From assembly GCA_031260015.1 (NCBI GenBank), contig JAIRKR010000027.1:1-24485 (forward strand): a DNA stretch of 24,485 nt, read 5' to 3'. Shown here in pieces: positions 24,453 to 24,485 of the stretch. The position numbers were made by a program, and so were the translations under genes. The notes beneath the pieces are model-generated. The model was not told the origin of the DNA. It did no database searches and saw only the letters and a program-made list of their open reading frames with translations. The stretch is from Puniceicoccales bacterium (GTDB lineage: Bacteria; Verrucomicrobiota; Verrucomicrobiia; Opitutales; UBA9783). Position 1 is the first letter of the stretch, and each line of letters opens with the position of its first letter.

Positions 24453-24485
24453 CACTGCAAAGTTATTGTATCTTTCTATCAATAC

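Overview
This window looks like part of a Gram-negative, host-associated bacterium of the PVC group, most likely Verrucomicrobiota. Chlamydiota or a bacteroidete-like lineage cannot be excluded by eye. The pointers are an LpxC-FabZ fusion with lpxA (lipid A synthesis), a non-flagellar type III secretion (T3SS) export gate (SctV) with its small SctY-like partner, a CesT-like secretion chaperone, and a DMT-family transporter next to metK. TGA is an ordinary stop. Most genes have no visible Shine-Dalgarno sequence.

Layout. 1-1483: an unrecognised protein with no annotated relatives I can name, possibly a secreted effector, whose better start (129) is separated from the long frame by a one-base shift at a C-run. 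1545-6036, + strand: a lipoprotein peptide-binding protein, a RodZ-like membrane protein, a DMT transporter and metK, closely spaced. 6290-11673, - strand operon-like run: lpxC-fabZ, lpxA, mnmE, mnmG, the last two with an ATGA overlap. 11970-13278, - strand: tRNA-Ser(TGA), a stand-alone ArnA-type UDP-glucuronate decarboxylase, tRNA-Val(TAC). 13288-17590, - strand: a small DUF721-like ORF, transaldolase, then a PfkB-family kinase, tmk and holB in one tight run. 17845-19004, - strand: a CesT-like chaperone and pgsA. 19212-21655, + strand: sctY and sctV, overlapping by ATGA. 21656-22530: about 0.9 kb with no convincing gene. 22531-24485, - strand: a large secreted protein of unknown function whose 5' region carries two nested tandem repeats.

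How the parts relate. Most of the window is housekeeping: envelope (lpxC-fabZ, lpxA, rodZ, pgsA), tRNA wobble modification (mnmE, mnmG), SAM supply (metK), pentose phosphate (tal) and replication (tmk, holB). Scattered among these are host-interaction pieces: the T3SS gate pair, an unlinked secretion chaperone, the unknown protein at the left edge and the repeat-led secreted protein at the right edge. Scattered T3SS loci of this kind are known from Chlamydiae.

The most notable signal is at the right edge. Ten tandem copies of an 8-bp unit lie where the reading frame enters the secreted protein. Eight is not a multiple of three, and the frame open to the window edge is out of register with the protein by an amount that losing one copy would correct. 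This is the architecture of a phase-variable contingency locus. It is an inference from one sequence.
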